Shown here: positions 32,623 to 41,328 of the stretch, piece by piece
Layout of the letters: each line of letters opens with the position of its first letter
How positions within the stretch are numbered: position 1 is the first letter of the stretch
Assembly (NCBI GenBank): GCA_030533085.1
Contig: JAUNJZ010000021.1
Coordinates: 1-44,307 of the forward strand
Source: Synergistaceae bacterium
Lineage (GTDB): Bacteria > Synergistota > Synergistia > Synergistales > Synergistaceae
DNA length: 44,307 bases
Reading direction: 5' to 3'
Program-made: the position numbers and the translations under genes
The notes under the pieces: model-generated
Databases searched by the model: none
What the model was told of the DNA's origin: nothing
Seen by the model: the letters and a program-made list of their open reading frames with translations, nothing else

Positions 32623-33627
32623 ATGAAAGAGGCAAATCAGGAGCCTGAGGCGCTGCTGTCGCTGACCGACGCCTCTGTCGTGAAGCTGCTGGCGGAGCAT
32701 GAAGAGATACTGCGTCTTGTCGAGCAGAGCTTTCCGGTAAAGGTCTACGCGCGCGGCAGCTCCCTTTCCATCAGGGGAGAGGATGAGCAGCTTATAAAAA
32801 AGCTGGAAAATCTGCTCGTGCAGTACGCGGAGCTTTCTCTTTCCGGCCATAAGTTCAACAGCGCCGAGATACGCTACGGGCTGCACAGCATTCAGCGCGG
32901 GGAATCGGTGAATCTGCGCTCGCTCTATAACGACATAGTATGCGTCAGCAACCGCGGAAAGGCGATACGCCCATATACGAACGGACAAAAGGAGTATGTG
33001 CGGGCGATACGTGACAACGATATCACCTTCGGCATCGGCCCGGCCGGCACCGGAAAGACATATCTCGCCGTCGCTCAGGCCGTGGCCTTCCTCAAGTCCG
33101 CGAAGATCAGCCGCATAATCCTCGTCCGCCCCGTCGTCGAGGCGGGGGAGAGGCTGGGCTATCTGCCGGGCGACATGAACGATAAGGTAGCTCCGTATCT
33201 GCGCCCACTCTACGACGCATTCTACGAGCTGCTGCCGGCGGAGAAGTTCGACCGCTATTTTGAGAAAGGGGTCATCGAGCTTGCGCCGCTGGCCTACATG
33301 CGCGGGCGCACTCTGAACGACAGCTTCATCATTCTGGACGAGGCGCAGAATACCACGCCGGAGCAGATGAAGATGTTCCTCACGCGGCTGGGCTTCGGCT
33401 CCAAGGCCGTGGTGACCGGGGACATAACGCAGGTTGACCTTCCGGGGACGAAGGAATCCGGGCTGAAAGTAGTGCGCGACATATTGAAAGACATTCCCGG
33501 CGTCTCATTTATAAATCTCAACGACGGCGATGTAGTGCGCCATGAGATAGTACAGAGAATAGTGAGGGCTTACGAAGATTATGACAGGCGGAGAAGAGAA
33601 AAACAGGCTGATAGTAGACAAATTTAA
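32623..33627 (+). CDS. phoH: PhoH-like ATPase
   Basis: A 334-residue P-loop protein of the PhoH-like family (YbeZ type). The N-terminal KH-like part is at residues 20-100. The ATPase core has Walker A GPAGTGKT (about 139-146), RPVVEAGERLGYLPGD, and Walker B DEAQNTTPEQMK, then VVTGDITQVDLP. The family is linked to RNA metabolism; YbeZ works with YbeY, whose gene is two downstream here. Start ATG 32623 has only a weak ribosome binding site. It overlaps pgpH by 47 bases. Confidence 0.92.
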   Translation: MKEANQEPEALLSLTDASVVKLLAEHEEILRLVEQSFPVKVYARGSSLSIRGEDEQLIKKLENLLVQYAELSLSGHKFNSAEIRYGLHSIQRGESVNLRSLYNDIVCVSNRGKAIRPYTNGQKEYVRAIRDNDITFGIGPAGTGKTYLAVAQAVAFLKSAKISRIILVRPVVEAGERLGYLPGDMNDKVAPYLRPLYDAFYELLPAEKFDRYFEKGVIELAPLAYMRGRTLNDSFIILDEAQNTTPEQMKMFLTRLGFGSKAVVTGDITQVDLPGTKESGLKVVRDILKDIPGVSFINLNDGDVVRHEIVQRIVRAYEDYDRRRREKQADSRQI

Positions 33628-35725
33628 GGAGCTTATCGGAAAGTTTTCTTTCAAACCCGAAAACAGGCAGTATATAATATTTCGGGCAATACTTCTCTGT
33701 GTCGCCACGCTTCTCGTAAGCGTGAACTGGTACATGTTCGAGCGGAAGGAGAACTATCAGATAGGGCTTCCTTCCGAAAGAACATATTTTGCGCTCACCT
33801 CCGCACGTTACGAGGACAAGGCGGCGACGCTGGAGCTGCGTCAGCGCGCCGCCTCGCGCATCATCGACGTGATGGTACAGGACGAAAGGATCGCCTCTGA
33901 AGTGACCCGCCGTCTGGAGACGCTGCGAAATGGTGAACTGACGCAGCTTTTCAACGCCCCCCTGCTTAACGTCCTGCAAAAACAAAGCTCAGCCTCACAA
34001 AAGGCGATCACAGACGCGGTCGTTAAAATCGGCGGCATGGTGCGCAACGAGTCCGCTGACCGCGACCAGCAGACGGCGCTTATCTGGAAATATCTGAAAG
34101 AGACGTCGCTGACCCAATCAGAGCGCAACATCGCCTTCCAGATGCTGGATGTGCTGATGAACCCCTCGCTGCTCTCCGACGACGAAATGCTGCAAAAGCT
34201 CAGGGACGACGTGGCGGCGCAGATACCGGCCGTGATAAAGGAAATACGTCCCGGCGCTGTGCTCGTCCAGAAGGGACAGGTCGTGACCCCGTCGATAGCG
34301 AGGCTTCTCGCGTCGCAGGGCTATCCTGACGCCGCCTTCCCATGGAAGCATCTTATTTTTATACTTGGCGCGATAGTGATATGGAGCTTCTGGCCGGTCT
34401 GGATCGCCAGCGGACTGCGCGGAAAGCTCTCGATGCGCGAATGGATTTATATTGCCGTCGTCCTCTCCGTCGTCTGGACGCTTGAGGTCGTATTCGCCCG
34501 TCTCGGAGGCTATTCTATGGCCGTTCTCGGCCTCACGGGCTGGCTCTGTCTGACGCTGCCTGTCTCGTTATCATTTCACGTCATATTCGGAGGCGGCGTT
34601 ATAAGCGTTATAATCGCCTTTGGGAGCAATCCCGGCATCGTCTGCCTCGGCTGTATTCTGGCGGCTTTTTCCGGCGGCATAGGCCGCATATTATTCTTCG
34701 ACCCGCCGAACCACAGAATCACGATATGGCGCAACCTTTTCTTCCTCGGCCTCTGCCTTGGCGCGGTCTCCATCTGCGTACACTGGGGGCTTGGCCTCTA
34801 CTTCGACTATAATCTCGCGCTGGGGGCTGTGCTTTTCAGCGCCGTATGGGGAACGATCGTCGTCGCGCTGCTGCCGCTCTGGGAGAATGTCTTCGACGTG
34901 CTCTCGCCGCTGCGCCTTCTCGAACTGAGCCATCCATCCCAGCCTCTCATAAAAAGGCTGCAGATGGAGGCTCCTGGCACATACAACCATGTCCTGATGG
35001 TCGGGACTCTGGCGGAGGCCGCCGCCGACAGGCTTCACATGAACGGGCTGCTGGTAAGGGCGGGGGCCTACTATCACGATATCGGAAAGCTCAAGAACCC
35101 CCAGTATTTTGTGGAAAACCAGCGCCACGGAAAGAATATACACGACAGCCTTCCGCCGGAGCTTTCAGGCAGGGTGCTTATCTCGCATGTAAAGGACGGA
35201 CTGGAGATAGCGGCGCAGACTAATCTGCCCAAGGCGCTGCGTCCTTTCATCAGCGAGCACCACGGCACGACGGCGCAGAAATATTTCTACGAGAAAGCGA
35301 AGGCTCTCGGCGAAGATGTCAAGGAAGACGACTTCAGATATCCCGGCCCGCGCCCACAGTCGCGGGAGACTGCGCTGGTGATGCTGGCCGACTCCGTTGA
35401 AGCGGCCATAAAGGCGCGCAACAAGCCCTTTGAGTCAGATAAGGAGCTGTCCGACTTCATCAATCAGGTCATCCGCAGCAAGGTAGACAGCCATCAGCTT
35501 AACGACGCGGACTTCACGCTGAAAGAGATGTCGATGATCACCGAGGCATTCATGGACGTATTCCGCGCGACCTACCACTCGCGCGAGGTAAAGGATATAA
35601 ACGAGATAATCAAAGAGGCCAGGCTCAAACACCTTGGGGAATCAGATAAAGGCGAGGATAATGAGAGCGCTGACGCGGAGAAAGAGGGGGAGCGTAAGGA
35701 TGAAGACGACAATATTCTGCGGTGA
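33581..35725 (+). CDS. pgpH: 7TM-HD family c-di-AMP phosphodiesterase PgpH
   Basis: A 714-residue membrane protein. One N-terminal transmembrane helix (about residues 35-50) is followed by a 7TMR-HDED extracellular domain to about 245. Seven transmembrane helices follow at about 258-460, then a cytoplasmic HD domain. HD residues are present: H in NHVL, YHDIGK (about 498-503), a HHG motif (ISEHHGTT), and D in LADSVE. In Listeria and relatives PgpH hydrolyses c-di-AMP. The tail after about 680 is acidic and lysine-rich. It follows phoH and precedes ybeY, the usual order in Firmicutes. Confidence 0.92.
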   Translation: MTGGEEKNRLIVDKFKELIGKFSFKPENRQYIIFRAILLCVATLLVSVNWYMFERKENYQIGLPSERTYFALTSARYEDKAATLELRQRAASRIIDVMVQDERIASEVTRRLETLRNGELTQLFNAPLLNVLQKQSSASQKAITDAVVKIGGMVRNESADRDQQTALIWKYLKETSLTQSERNIAFQMLDVLMNPSLLSDDEMLQKLRDDVAAQIPAVIKEIRPGAVLVQKGQVVTPSIARLLASQGYPDAAFPWKHLIFILGAIVIWSFWPVWIASGLRGKLSMREWIYIAVVLSVVWTLEVVFARLGGYSMAVLGLTGWLCLTLPVSLSFHVIFGGGVISVIIAFGSNPGIVCLGCILAAFSGGIGRILFFDPPNHRITIWRNLFFLGLCLGAVSICVHWGLGLYFDYNLALGAVLFSAVWGTIVVALLPLWENVFDVLSPLRLLELSHPSQPLIKRLQMEAPGTYNHVLMVGTLAEAAADRLHMNGLLVRAGAYYHDIGKLKNPQYFVENQRHGKNIHDSLPPELSGRVLISHVKDGLEIAAQTNLPKALRPFISEHHGTTAQKYFYEKAKALGEDVKEDDFRYPGPRPQSRETALVMLADSVEAAIKARNKPFESDKELSDFINQVIRSKVDSHQLNDADFTLKEMSMITEAFMDVFRATYHSREVKDINEIIKEARLKHLGESDKGEDNESADAEKEGERKDEDDNILR

Positions 35726-36197
35726 GATATTCAACGAGTCAAACCATGAGATGTGCTGCGGTGAGAGGGTAAAAAAGCTGGAAAAAATACTCTCCGACTA
35801 TATGGAGGAAAATAATACACTGCCGCCGGCGGCGCTCGAGTGCGAGATATCGCTTACCTTCGCAGACGCTGAGCAGATGGCGGCGATAAATTGGGAATAC
35901 CGCGATACTGACGGCCCCACCGACGTTCTCTCCTTCCCGATGTGGGAAAATGAAGACGGGAAGTTCGAGCCGGCGGAGGACTGGGAGACGCTGACGCTGG
36001 GCGACATCATCGTCTGCCCGGAGATAGTCGCTAAAAACGCCGCGGATAACGGCAAAACGCCGGAAAGCGAGACGATACTGGTCATATGCCACGGCTTCCT
36101 GCATCTGATAGGCTTCGACCATGCCAACGATGAGGATAAAGAAAGCATGTGGCAGATTCAGGATATGCTTGTAAAGCGCTTTTTTGAGGAAAGCTGA
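35700..36197 (+). CDS. ybeY: Endoribonuclease YbeY, rRNA maturation factor
   Basis: A 165-residue zinc metalloprotein of the UPF0054 family, needed for 16S rRNA 3' end processing and ribosome quality control. The zinc motif HGFLHLIGFDH lies at about residues 131-141 and the family motif NWEYRDTDGPTDVLSFP at about 62-78. ATG at 35700 is preceded by GAGGGGGAG (35684-35692), so I prefer it to the longer frame from 35634. It overlaps pgpH by 26 bases and cdd starts two bases after its stop. Confidence 0.93.
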   Translation: MKTTIFCGEIFNESNHEMCCGERVKKLEKILSDYMEENNTLPPAALECEISLTFADAEQMAAINWEYRDTDGPTDVLSFPMWENEDGKFEPAEDWETLTLGDIIVCPEIVAKNAADNGKTPESETILVICHGFLHLIGFDHANDEDKESMWQIQDMLVKRFFEES

Positions 36198-36198
36198 T

Positions 36199-36612
36199 AT
36201 GACTGGCGGGGCGTCGTTAAACAAAGAGGAGGCGGCAAAACTTCTTGAGGCTGCCGAAAGGGCGAGAAAAAATGCTTACGCCCCCTACTCCGGCTTTTCC
36301 GTAGGCGCGGCGCTGCTCTTTGAAAACGGAGAGACAGTTCTCGGCTGCAACGTGGAAAATTCAAGCTACGGCCTCTCGATATGCGCGGAGCGCAACGCTA
36401 TGACGACGGCGCTCACAATGGGGCTGCGCCGCCCGACAGCCGTCGCCGTGGCCGGCCCCGACGGAGTTTTATGCACTCCGTGCGGCGCCTGCCGCCAGTT
36501 TCTGGCCGAATTCAACCCTGATATGAGCGTGATAATCAAAGCTGCGGAAGGCGGGCGCATCTACACTCTTAAAGAGCTGCTGCCCCTCACCTTTTCGCTG
36601 GAAGGGGAGTAA
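36199..36612 (+). CDS. cdd: Cytidine deaminase
   Basis: Deaminates cytidine and deoxycytidine in pyrimidine salvage. The 137-residue protein is of the small tetrameric type with cysteine-only zinc ligands: CAERNA with the catalytic Glu, and PCGACRQ. AYAPYSGFSVGAAL is the substrate-binding region near the N-terminus. ATG at 36199 with GAGG at 36186-36189 is chosen over TTG 36184, which lies in the end of ybeY. The ybeY-cdd-era order is common in Firmicutes. Confidence 0.94.
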   Translation: MTGGASLNKEEAAKLLEAAERARKNAYAPYSGFSVGAALLFENGETVLGCNVENSSYGLSICAERNAMTTALTMGLRRPTAVAVAGPDGVLCTPCGACRQFLAEFNPDMSVIIKAAEGGRIYTLKELLPLTFSLEGE

Positions 36613-36616
36613 GAAA

Positions 36617-37531
36617 ATGAGCGACAACGGTTACAGAAGTGGTTTTACGGCGCTGCTCGGCCGCCCAAATGTGGGCAAATCGTCGATAATAAACGCGCTG
36701 CTGAAAGAAAAGGTGGCGGCCGTATCTCCGAAGCCTCAGACTACGAGGAACGCGGTACGCTGCATATATACATCGGAGAGAGAACAGATAATATTTGTCG
36801 ATACGCCCGGCATACACACCCCCAAACATGCGCTGGGAGAGTTCATGATGAAAGAGGCGGAGGAATCCCTGTCACAGGTTGACGCAGTCTGCTATGTCGT
36901 AGAGGCGCGTGACCGTGAGGTCAGCGAAAAGGACAGGCTGATACTTGACGTGCTGGCTCAATCGCCCCTTCCGGTCATACTGGCTGTCAATAAGACTGAT
37001 AAGCTGGAAAGCGCGGAGGATTATAAAAAAGCGGCGAGCGTATACGAAGAATATATCAAAGCTGCCGCAGTGGTCCCTCTCTCCGCGAACAACGGCGTAG
37101 GGCTGGCGGAGCTTGCGGCTGCCATCAGCGCGCAGCTGCCCGCGCAGACCGCGATATACCCGGAAGATATGCTTATGGATTCGACGGAACGCTTTCTCGC
37201 CTCCGAAGTCATCAGAGAAAAGATACTCCGCAATACCGATGAAGAGGTCCCGCACAGCGTTGCCGTCCTTATAGACGAGTTCAAAAGCCCCGATGAATTC
37301 CCCGATAAAAAAATCTGCGACATTCGCGCCACAATCATTGTGGACAGGCCGGGACAGAAGGGCATAATAATCGGTAAAAAGGGAGAAAAGCTCAAGCGTA
37401 TCGGCAGCGAAGCGCGCAAAGAGCTGGAAGAGAAGTTCGGCTATAAAGTCTTTTTACAGCTTTGGGTCAAGGTCAAGCCGGGCTGGCGCAAGTCACAGGA
37501 GGAGCTCAGGCGGCTGGGGTACGGCGTTTGA
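36617..37531 (+). CDS. era: GTPase Era
   Basis: A 304-residue GTPase that binds the 3' end of 16S rRNA and helps assemble the 30S subunit. G1 GRPNVGKS (residues 15-22), the effector region KPQTTRN, G3 DTPGIH and G4 NKTD are present. A C-terminal KH domain follows, with GIIIGKKGEKLKRIG near 250-264. It starts 4 bases after cdd. Its TGA overlaps the proposed TTG start of recO (TTGA). Confidence 0.96.
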   Translation: MSDNGYRSGFTALLGRPNVGKSSIINALLKEKVAAVSPKPQTTRNAVRCIYTSEREQIIFVDTPGIHTPKHALGEFMMKEAEESLSQVDAVCYVVEARDREVSEKDRLILDVLAQSPLPVILAVNKTDKLESAEDYKKAASVYEEYIKAAAVVPLSANNGVGLAELAAAISAQLPAQTAIYPEDMLMDSTERFLASEVIREKILRNTDEEVPHSVAVLIDEFKSPDEFPDKKICDIRATIIVDRPGQKGIIIGKKGEKLKRIGSEARKELEEKFGYKVFLQLWVKVKPGWRKSQEELRRLGYGV

Positions 37532-38244
37532 TAGCTGCGCGCCTGCAGCAGGGATATTACAAGGAAAGCGGGACTGTACTTCTGCGAAAAGAGGCTTCAA
37601 AAGGAGGGCAGTCCCTGTTGCTTTTCATGCGCGGACTGGGGCCAAGGTGGGTCAGCGCCCCCGCCGCCGGCGGAAAAAATCGCTTCGGCGGCGGAGTCGA
37701 GCCTCTGACATGGGCGGAATTTTCACTCTATCAAAGCCCGTCGCGCCTCTACCTTCAGGGGCTGGAAGTGAAGGAAGATTTTCTGTCGCTCCGTTCATCT
37801 CCCTCCTCGCTGCTCTGCGCCCTGCGTCTGTACAGACTCGCGGCGAAAGAGGCTCCGCTTGACTGCGAGAACGACATGCTGCTGCGGATACTGTGGAGCG
37901 CGATGCTGCAGCTGAAAGAAAAATCGCCGCCCTATACCGTTGAATTTCGTTTTACATGGAGACTGCTGAATCTGATGGGCATAGCCCCGACCTTCGACCT
38001 CTGCGTCGTCTGCGGCGCATCTCTCGCAGGCGGCGGCGTATTCACGGAAGAAGGGATACTTTGTAAAAGCTGCGGCGCGCAGTCAAAATTGCCGGCCTGT
38101 TCATCGGAAGAGCTATCGCTGCTCCGCGCAGCCGCCGCGCTGCCGCACGAGAAATTTATTCTCTGGTCCGCGGGAAGAGATGAAAAGGAATTTTTTCTTA
38201 AAAATATAAGGACTCTTTCACCATATTTCAGAAATATGCGCTAA
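37528..38244 (+). CDS. recO: DNA repair protein RecO
   Basis: Loads RecA onto SSB-coated DNA together with RecR. The 238-residue protein has the N-terminal OB-fold (residues 1-80, starting MIAARLQQGYYKESGTVLLR), a helical middle part, and a four-cysteine zinc finger at C159, C162, C179 and C182 near the end of the core. Similarity is modest, as is usual for RecO; the call rests on the zinc module, the length and the position after era. The start is TTG 37528, overlapping the era stop, which implies coupled translation. Confidence 0.85.
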   Translation: MIAARLQQGYYKESGTVLLRKEASKGGQSLLLFMRGLGPRWVSAPAAGGKNRFGGGVEPLTWAEFSLYQSPSRLYLQGLEVKEDFLSLRSSPSSLLCALRLYRLAAKEAPLDCENDMLLRILWSAMLQLKEKSPPYTVEFRFTWRLLNLMGIAPTFDLCVVCGASLAGGGVFTEEGILCKSCGAQSKLPACSSEELSLLRAAAALPHEKFILWSAGRDEKEFFLKNIRTLSPYFRNMR

Positions 38245-38290
38245 AATAGTCCAGATATAGTGCAGTACATATTGAAGGAGGCAACAGAAG

Positions 38291-39190
38291 GTGAATTTTC
38301 AAGAGATAGTTATGCGCCTCGAACAATTCTGGGCTTCTCAGGGATGCGTAATCCAGCAGCCCTACGATTTGGAAGTCGGCGCCGGTACAATGAACCCCGC
38401 GACTACTCTGCGTGTTCTTGGCCCCGAGCCTTGGCGTGTAGCTTACGTGGAACCCTCCAGAAGGCCGACGGACGGACGATACGGAGAAAACCCGAACAGG
38501 CTTCAGCATTATTATCAGTATCAGGTCATCATTCAGCCCGCCCCTGAGAATATTCAGGAGATGTACATCGAAAGCCTTAAATATCTGGGCATAGATCCGG
38601 CCAAACACGATATCCGCTTTGTGGAGGACGATTGGGAAAATCCGACGACCGGCGCGTGGGGGCTTGGCTGGGAGGTCTGGCTTGACGGGATGGAAATTAC
38701 GCAGTTTACCTACTTCCAGCAGATGGGCTCGCTTGACATGGACGTCGTTCCCTCCGAGCTGACATACGGAATTGAAAGGATCGCGATGTTCGTCCAGAAG
38801 GTTGATAACGTCTATGAGCTTGAATGGGTGGACAACGTGACCTACGGCGACGTGCACCATAAAGGCGAAGTCGAGCATTCGACATACAACTTTGAGGTGG
38901 CGGATACGGAAATGCTCTTCAACCTCTTCAGCAGGTACGAGGCGGAGTCAAAGAGAGTGCTGGAGGCTGGGCTTGTGCTTCCGGCCTACGATTATGTGCT
39001 CAAATGCTCCCACTCCTTCAACCTGCTCGACGCGAGAAACGCCATCAGCGTCACGGAGCGCACCGGCTACATCGGTCGCGTGAGGACTCTGGCAAGCGCC
39101 TGCTGTCAGGCTTACGTGAAGCAGCGCGAAGAGATGGGACACCCGCTGATGGGAAAATTTGACAAATTTGAAAAGGGAGGCGCTTGCTGA
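38291..39190 (+). CDS. glyQ: Glycine-tRNA ligase alpha subunit
   Basis: Catalytic subunit of the tetrameric bacterial-type glycyl-tRNA synthetase. The 299-residue protein opens with [18 protein letters not shown] and [17 protein letters not shown], and has the class II motifs around [19 protein letters not shown] and [11 protein letters not shown] at 38291 is supported by AAGGAGG (38275-38281) 9 bases upstream. Its TGA overlaps the glyS ATG. Confidence 0.96.
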   Translation: MNFQEIVMRLEQFWASQGCVIQQPYDLEVGAGTMNPATTLRVLGPEPWRVAYVEPSRRPTDGRYGENPNRLQHYYQYQVIIQPAPENIQEMYIESLKYLGIDPAKHDIRFVEDDWENPTTGAWGLGWEVWLDGMEITQFTYFQQMGSLDMDVVPSELTYGIERIAMFVQKVDNVYELEWVDNVTYGDVHHKGEVEHSTYNFEVADTEMLFNLFSRYEAESKRVLEAGLVLPAYDYVLKCSHSFNLLDARNAISVTERTGYIGRVRTLASACCQAYVKQREEMGHPLMGKFDKFEKGGAC

Positions 39191-41244
39191 TGTCAGAGCT
39201 TCTATTTGAGATAGGGACGGAAGAGATACCGGCCAGATTTATGCCGGGAGCGCTGGCCGACCTCAAACAATATGCAGAAGAGGAGCTCAGCGGAGCGCAC
39301 ATACCGCACGGAACGGTGAAGGCCGAATGCACGCCGCGCCGACTCGTGCTCACGGTAGGCGGCGTTGCTGAAAGACAGGAAGACGCGGTAGAGCTTTCCA
39401 AAGGGCCGCTGAAAAGTCAGGCATACGACGCGGAGGGAAATCCCACAAAGGCGGCGCAGGGCTTCGCGCGCAGCCGCGGCGTCGAGGTTGCCGACCTTAA
39501 AACGGAGATCATCGGCGGCGCGGAATATATCGTAGCCGAAAAACGTACCGCCGGCCAGCCGACAGCCGATGTGCTGCCAAGGCTGCTTGAAAAGATAATG
39601 CAGCGCCTATCATTCCCCAAAAGTATGTACTGGGCGGAGAAAAACGTGCGCTTCGCGCGTCCCGTCCGCTGGCTGCTGGCGCTCTACGGAGACCGCCCTC
39701 TTGACGTGACCTTCGGCTCTGTAAAGAGCGGTACGACGTCGCGCGGACACCGCTTCATGGGCAAGCCGGAGATAGAAATAAAAGACGCCGCGTCATATGC
39801 CGCCGCGATGCGCGAAAACCGCGTCATCACCGACCCCGAAGAGCGCAAATCGATGATACTCGCCGGCATAGCGGAAATCGAAAAGGAGCTGGGGGCGAAG
39901 GTAACTGTCGATCCGGAGCTTCTTGAAGAAAACGTACACCTCAACGAATATCCGATACCCTTCTATGGCAGCTTCGATAAAGAATTTCTTGACATCCCCG
40001 CCGAAGTGCTCATACTCTCGATGGCCAAAAACCAGCGCTACTTCCCCGTACATGACGCGGAAGGCAGGCTGATGGCCAACTTCATCGGCGTAAGCAACAA
40101 CAGAGCCGCCGACATGAACGTCGTGCGCGAAGGCAACGAGAGAGTGCTGCGCGCCCGCCTCTACGACGCGGCCTTCTTCTGGAAAGAAGATCAGCAGAAA
40201 TCGCTCGACGCACGCGCCGAAGAGCTGAAAAACGTAACATATCAGGAACAGCTCGGCTCAGTCTACGACAAGGTACAGCGGATAAAGAAGATAACGCTCC
40301 GCCTTGCGGACGAACTTGGTGCGGAGCTTGACCGCGCCTGCCTCGCGCGCGCCTGCGACCTTGCCAAAGCCGACCTCGTGACAAACATGGTCTACGAATT
40401 TTCAGATGTGCAGGGAGTTATGGGGCGCGAATACGCGCGCAAAGCCGGAGAGCCGGAAGAGGTGGCTCTTGCGCTCTACGAACAGTATCTGCCGCGATTT
40501 GCCGGAGACAAACTGCCCTCGCGGCTCGGCGGAGCGCTGCTTGGAATCGGCGAGAGGCTTGACACATTATCCGCCATCTACAAAATAGGTCTGGAGCCGA
40601 CGTCGTCGCAGGACCCTTACGGGCTGCGCCGCGCCGCCAGAACGATAAACGAACTTATCTGGGGACTCTCCCTTGATATAGACATGGACAGGGCGCTGGA
40701 AATGGCGGCCTCGCAGCTTGAGATGCCCGCGGAACGGCTGGAAAAGATGAAAAGCTTCATCGCTCAGCGCCAGCAGGTGCAGCTCAGAGAAAAGGGCTTC
40801 GCACATGAGGCTGTGGCGCTCGCGATGCAGACCATCCCCGCGCGCCCGCTGCAAATATACCGCCTGGCCGAAGTGCTGACCGGAGCGAGCGGCGAAGCGT
40901 GGTTCGCGGAGCTGGTGACGGCGGCGGTGCGCGTCAAAAACCTGCTCGCCAAAGCCGGAGAGACGTCGTCCGCGGTAGATCCGGCCATATTTACATCGGA
41001 GGCAGAGAAAAAGCTTTACGAAGAGCTTGCGAAGCTGACCGTCGAAGCGCGTTCGGCCGTCGACGAATGCCGCTGGGAGAAGCTGGCCGCCACAATGTCG
41101 GAGCTTGCCCCCGTCATAGCGCAGTTCTTCAACGACGTCCTCGTAATGGACTCCGACATGGCGGTGCGAGCGAATCGTCTGGCGCTGCTCAGCGAATGTC
41201 AGAAATTCTTTATGAGGATAGGAGATTTCAGCCTGCTAAAATAA
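39190..41244 (+). CDS. glyS: Glycine-tRNA ligase beta subunit
   Basis: tRNA-binding partner of GlyQ. The 684-residue protein starts [19 protein letters not shown], and shows FPKSMYWAEKNVRFARPVRWL near residue 140, MAKNQRYFPV, FIGVSNN, and LGGALLGIGERLDTL, all typical of GlyS. A C-terminal anticodon-binding-like region follows, ending in the DALR-type part. ATG 39190 has GGGAGG at 39175-39181 and overlaps the glyQ stop by one base, so the two subunits are made in step. Confidence 0.96.
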   Translation: MSELLFEIGTEEIPARFMPGALADLKQYAEEELSGAHIPHGTVKAECTPRRLVLTVGGVAERQEDAVELSKGPLKSQAYDAEGNPTKAAQGFARSRGVEVADLKTEIIGGAEYIVAEKRTAGQPTADVLPRLLEKIMQRLSFPKSMYWAEKNVRFARPVRWLLALYGDRPLDVTFGSVKSGTTSRGHRFMGKPEIEIKDAASYAAAMRENRVITDPEERKSMILAGIAEIEKELGAKVTVDPELLEENVHLNEYPIPFYGSFDKEFLDIPAEVLILSMAKNQRYFPVHDAEGRLMANFIGVSNNRAADMNVVREGNERVLRARLYDAAFFWKEDQQKSLDARAEELKNVTYQEQLGSVYDKVQRIKKITLRLADELGAELDRACLARACDLAKADLVTNMVYEFSDVQGVMGREYARKAGEPEEVALALYEQYLPRFAGDKLPSRLGGALLGIGERLDTLSAIYKIGLEPTSSQDPYGLRRAARTINELIWGLSLDIDMDRALEMAASQLEMPAERLEKMKSFIAQRQQVQLREKGFAHEAVALAMQTIPARPLQIYRLAEVLTGASGEAWFAELVTAAVRVKNLLAKAGETSSAVDPAIFTSEAEKKLYEELAKLTVEARSAVDECRWEKLAATMSELAPVIAQFFNDVLVMDSDMAVRANRLALLSECQKFFMRIGDFSLLK

Positions 41245-41328
41245 TAGAGCCTGTTATAAAAATACCCACAAAGTAGTGATAATGATTTATAATAGGACGC
41301 GTGTTTGAAACACAAAGGAGGAAAGATC

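Noticed and set aside
38222-38238. Palindrome CATATTTC-A-GAAATATG before glyQ as operator or terminator
   Set aside because: It lies within the last codons of recO, lacks a T tract, and no well-spaced promoter accompanies it.
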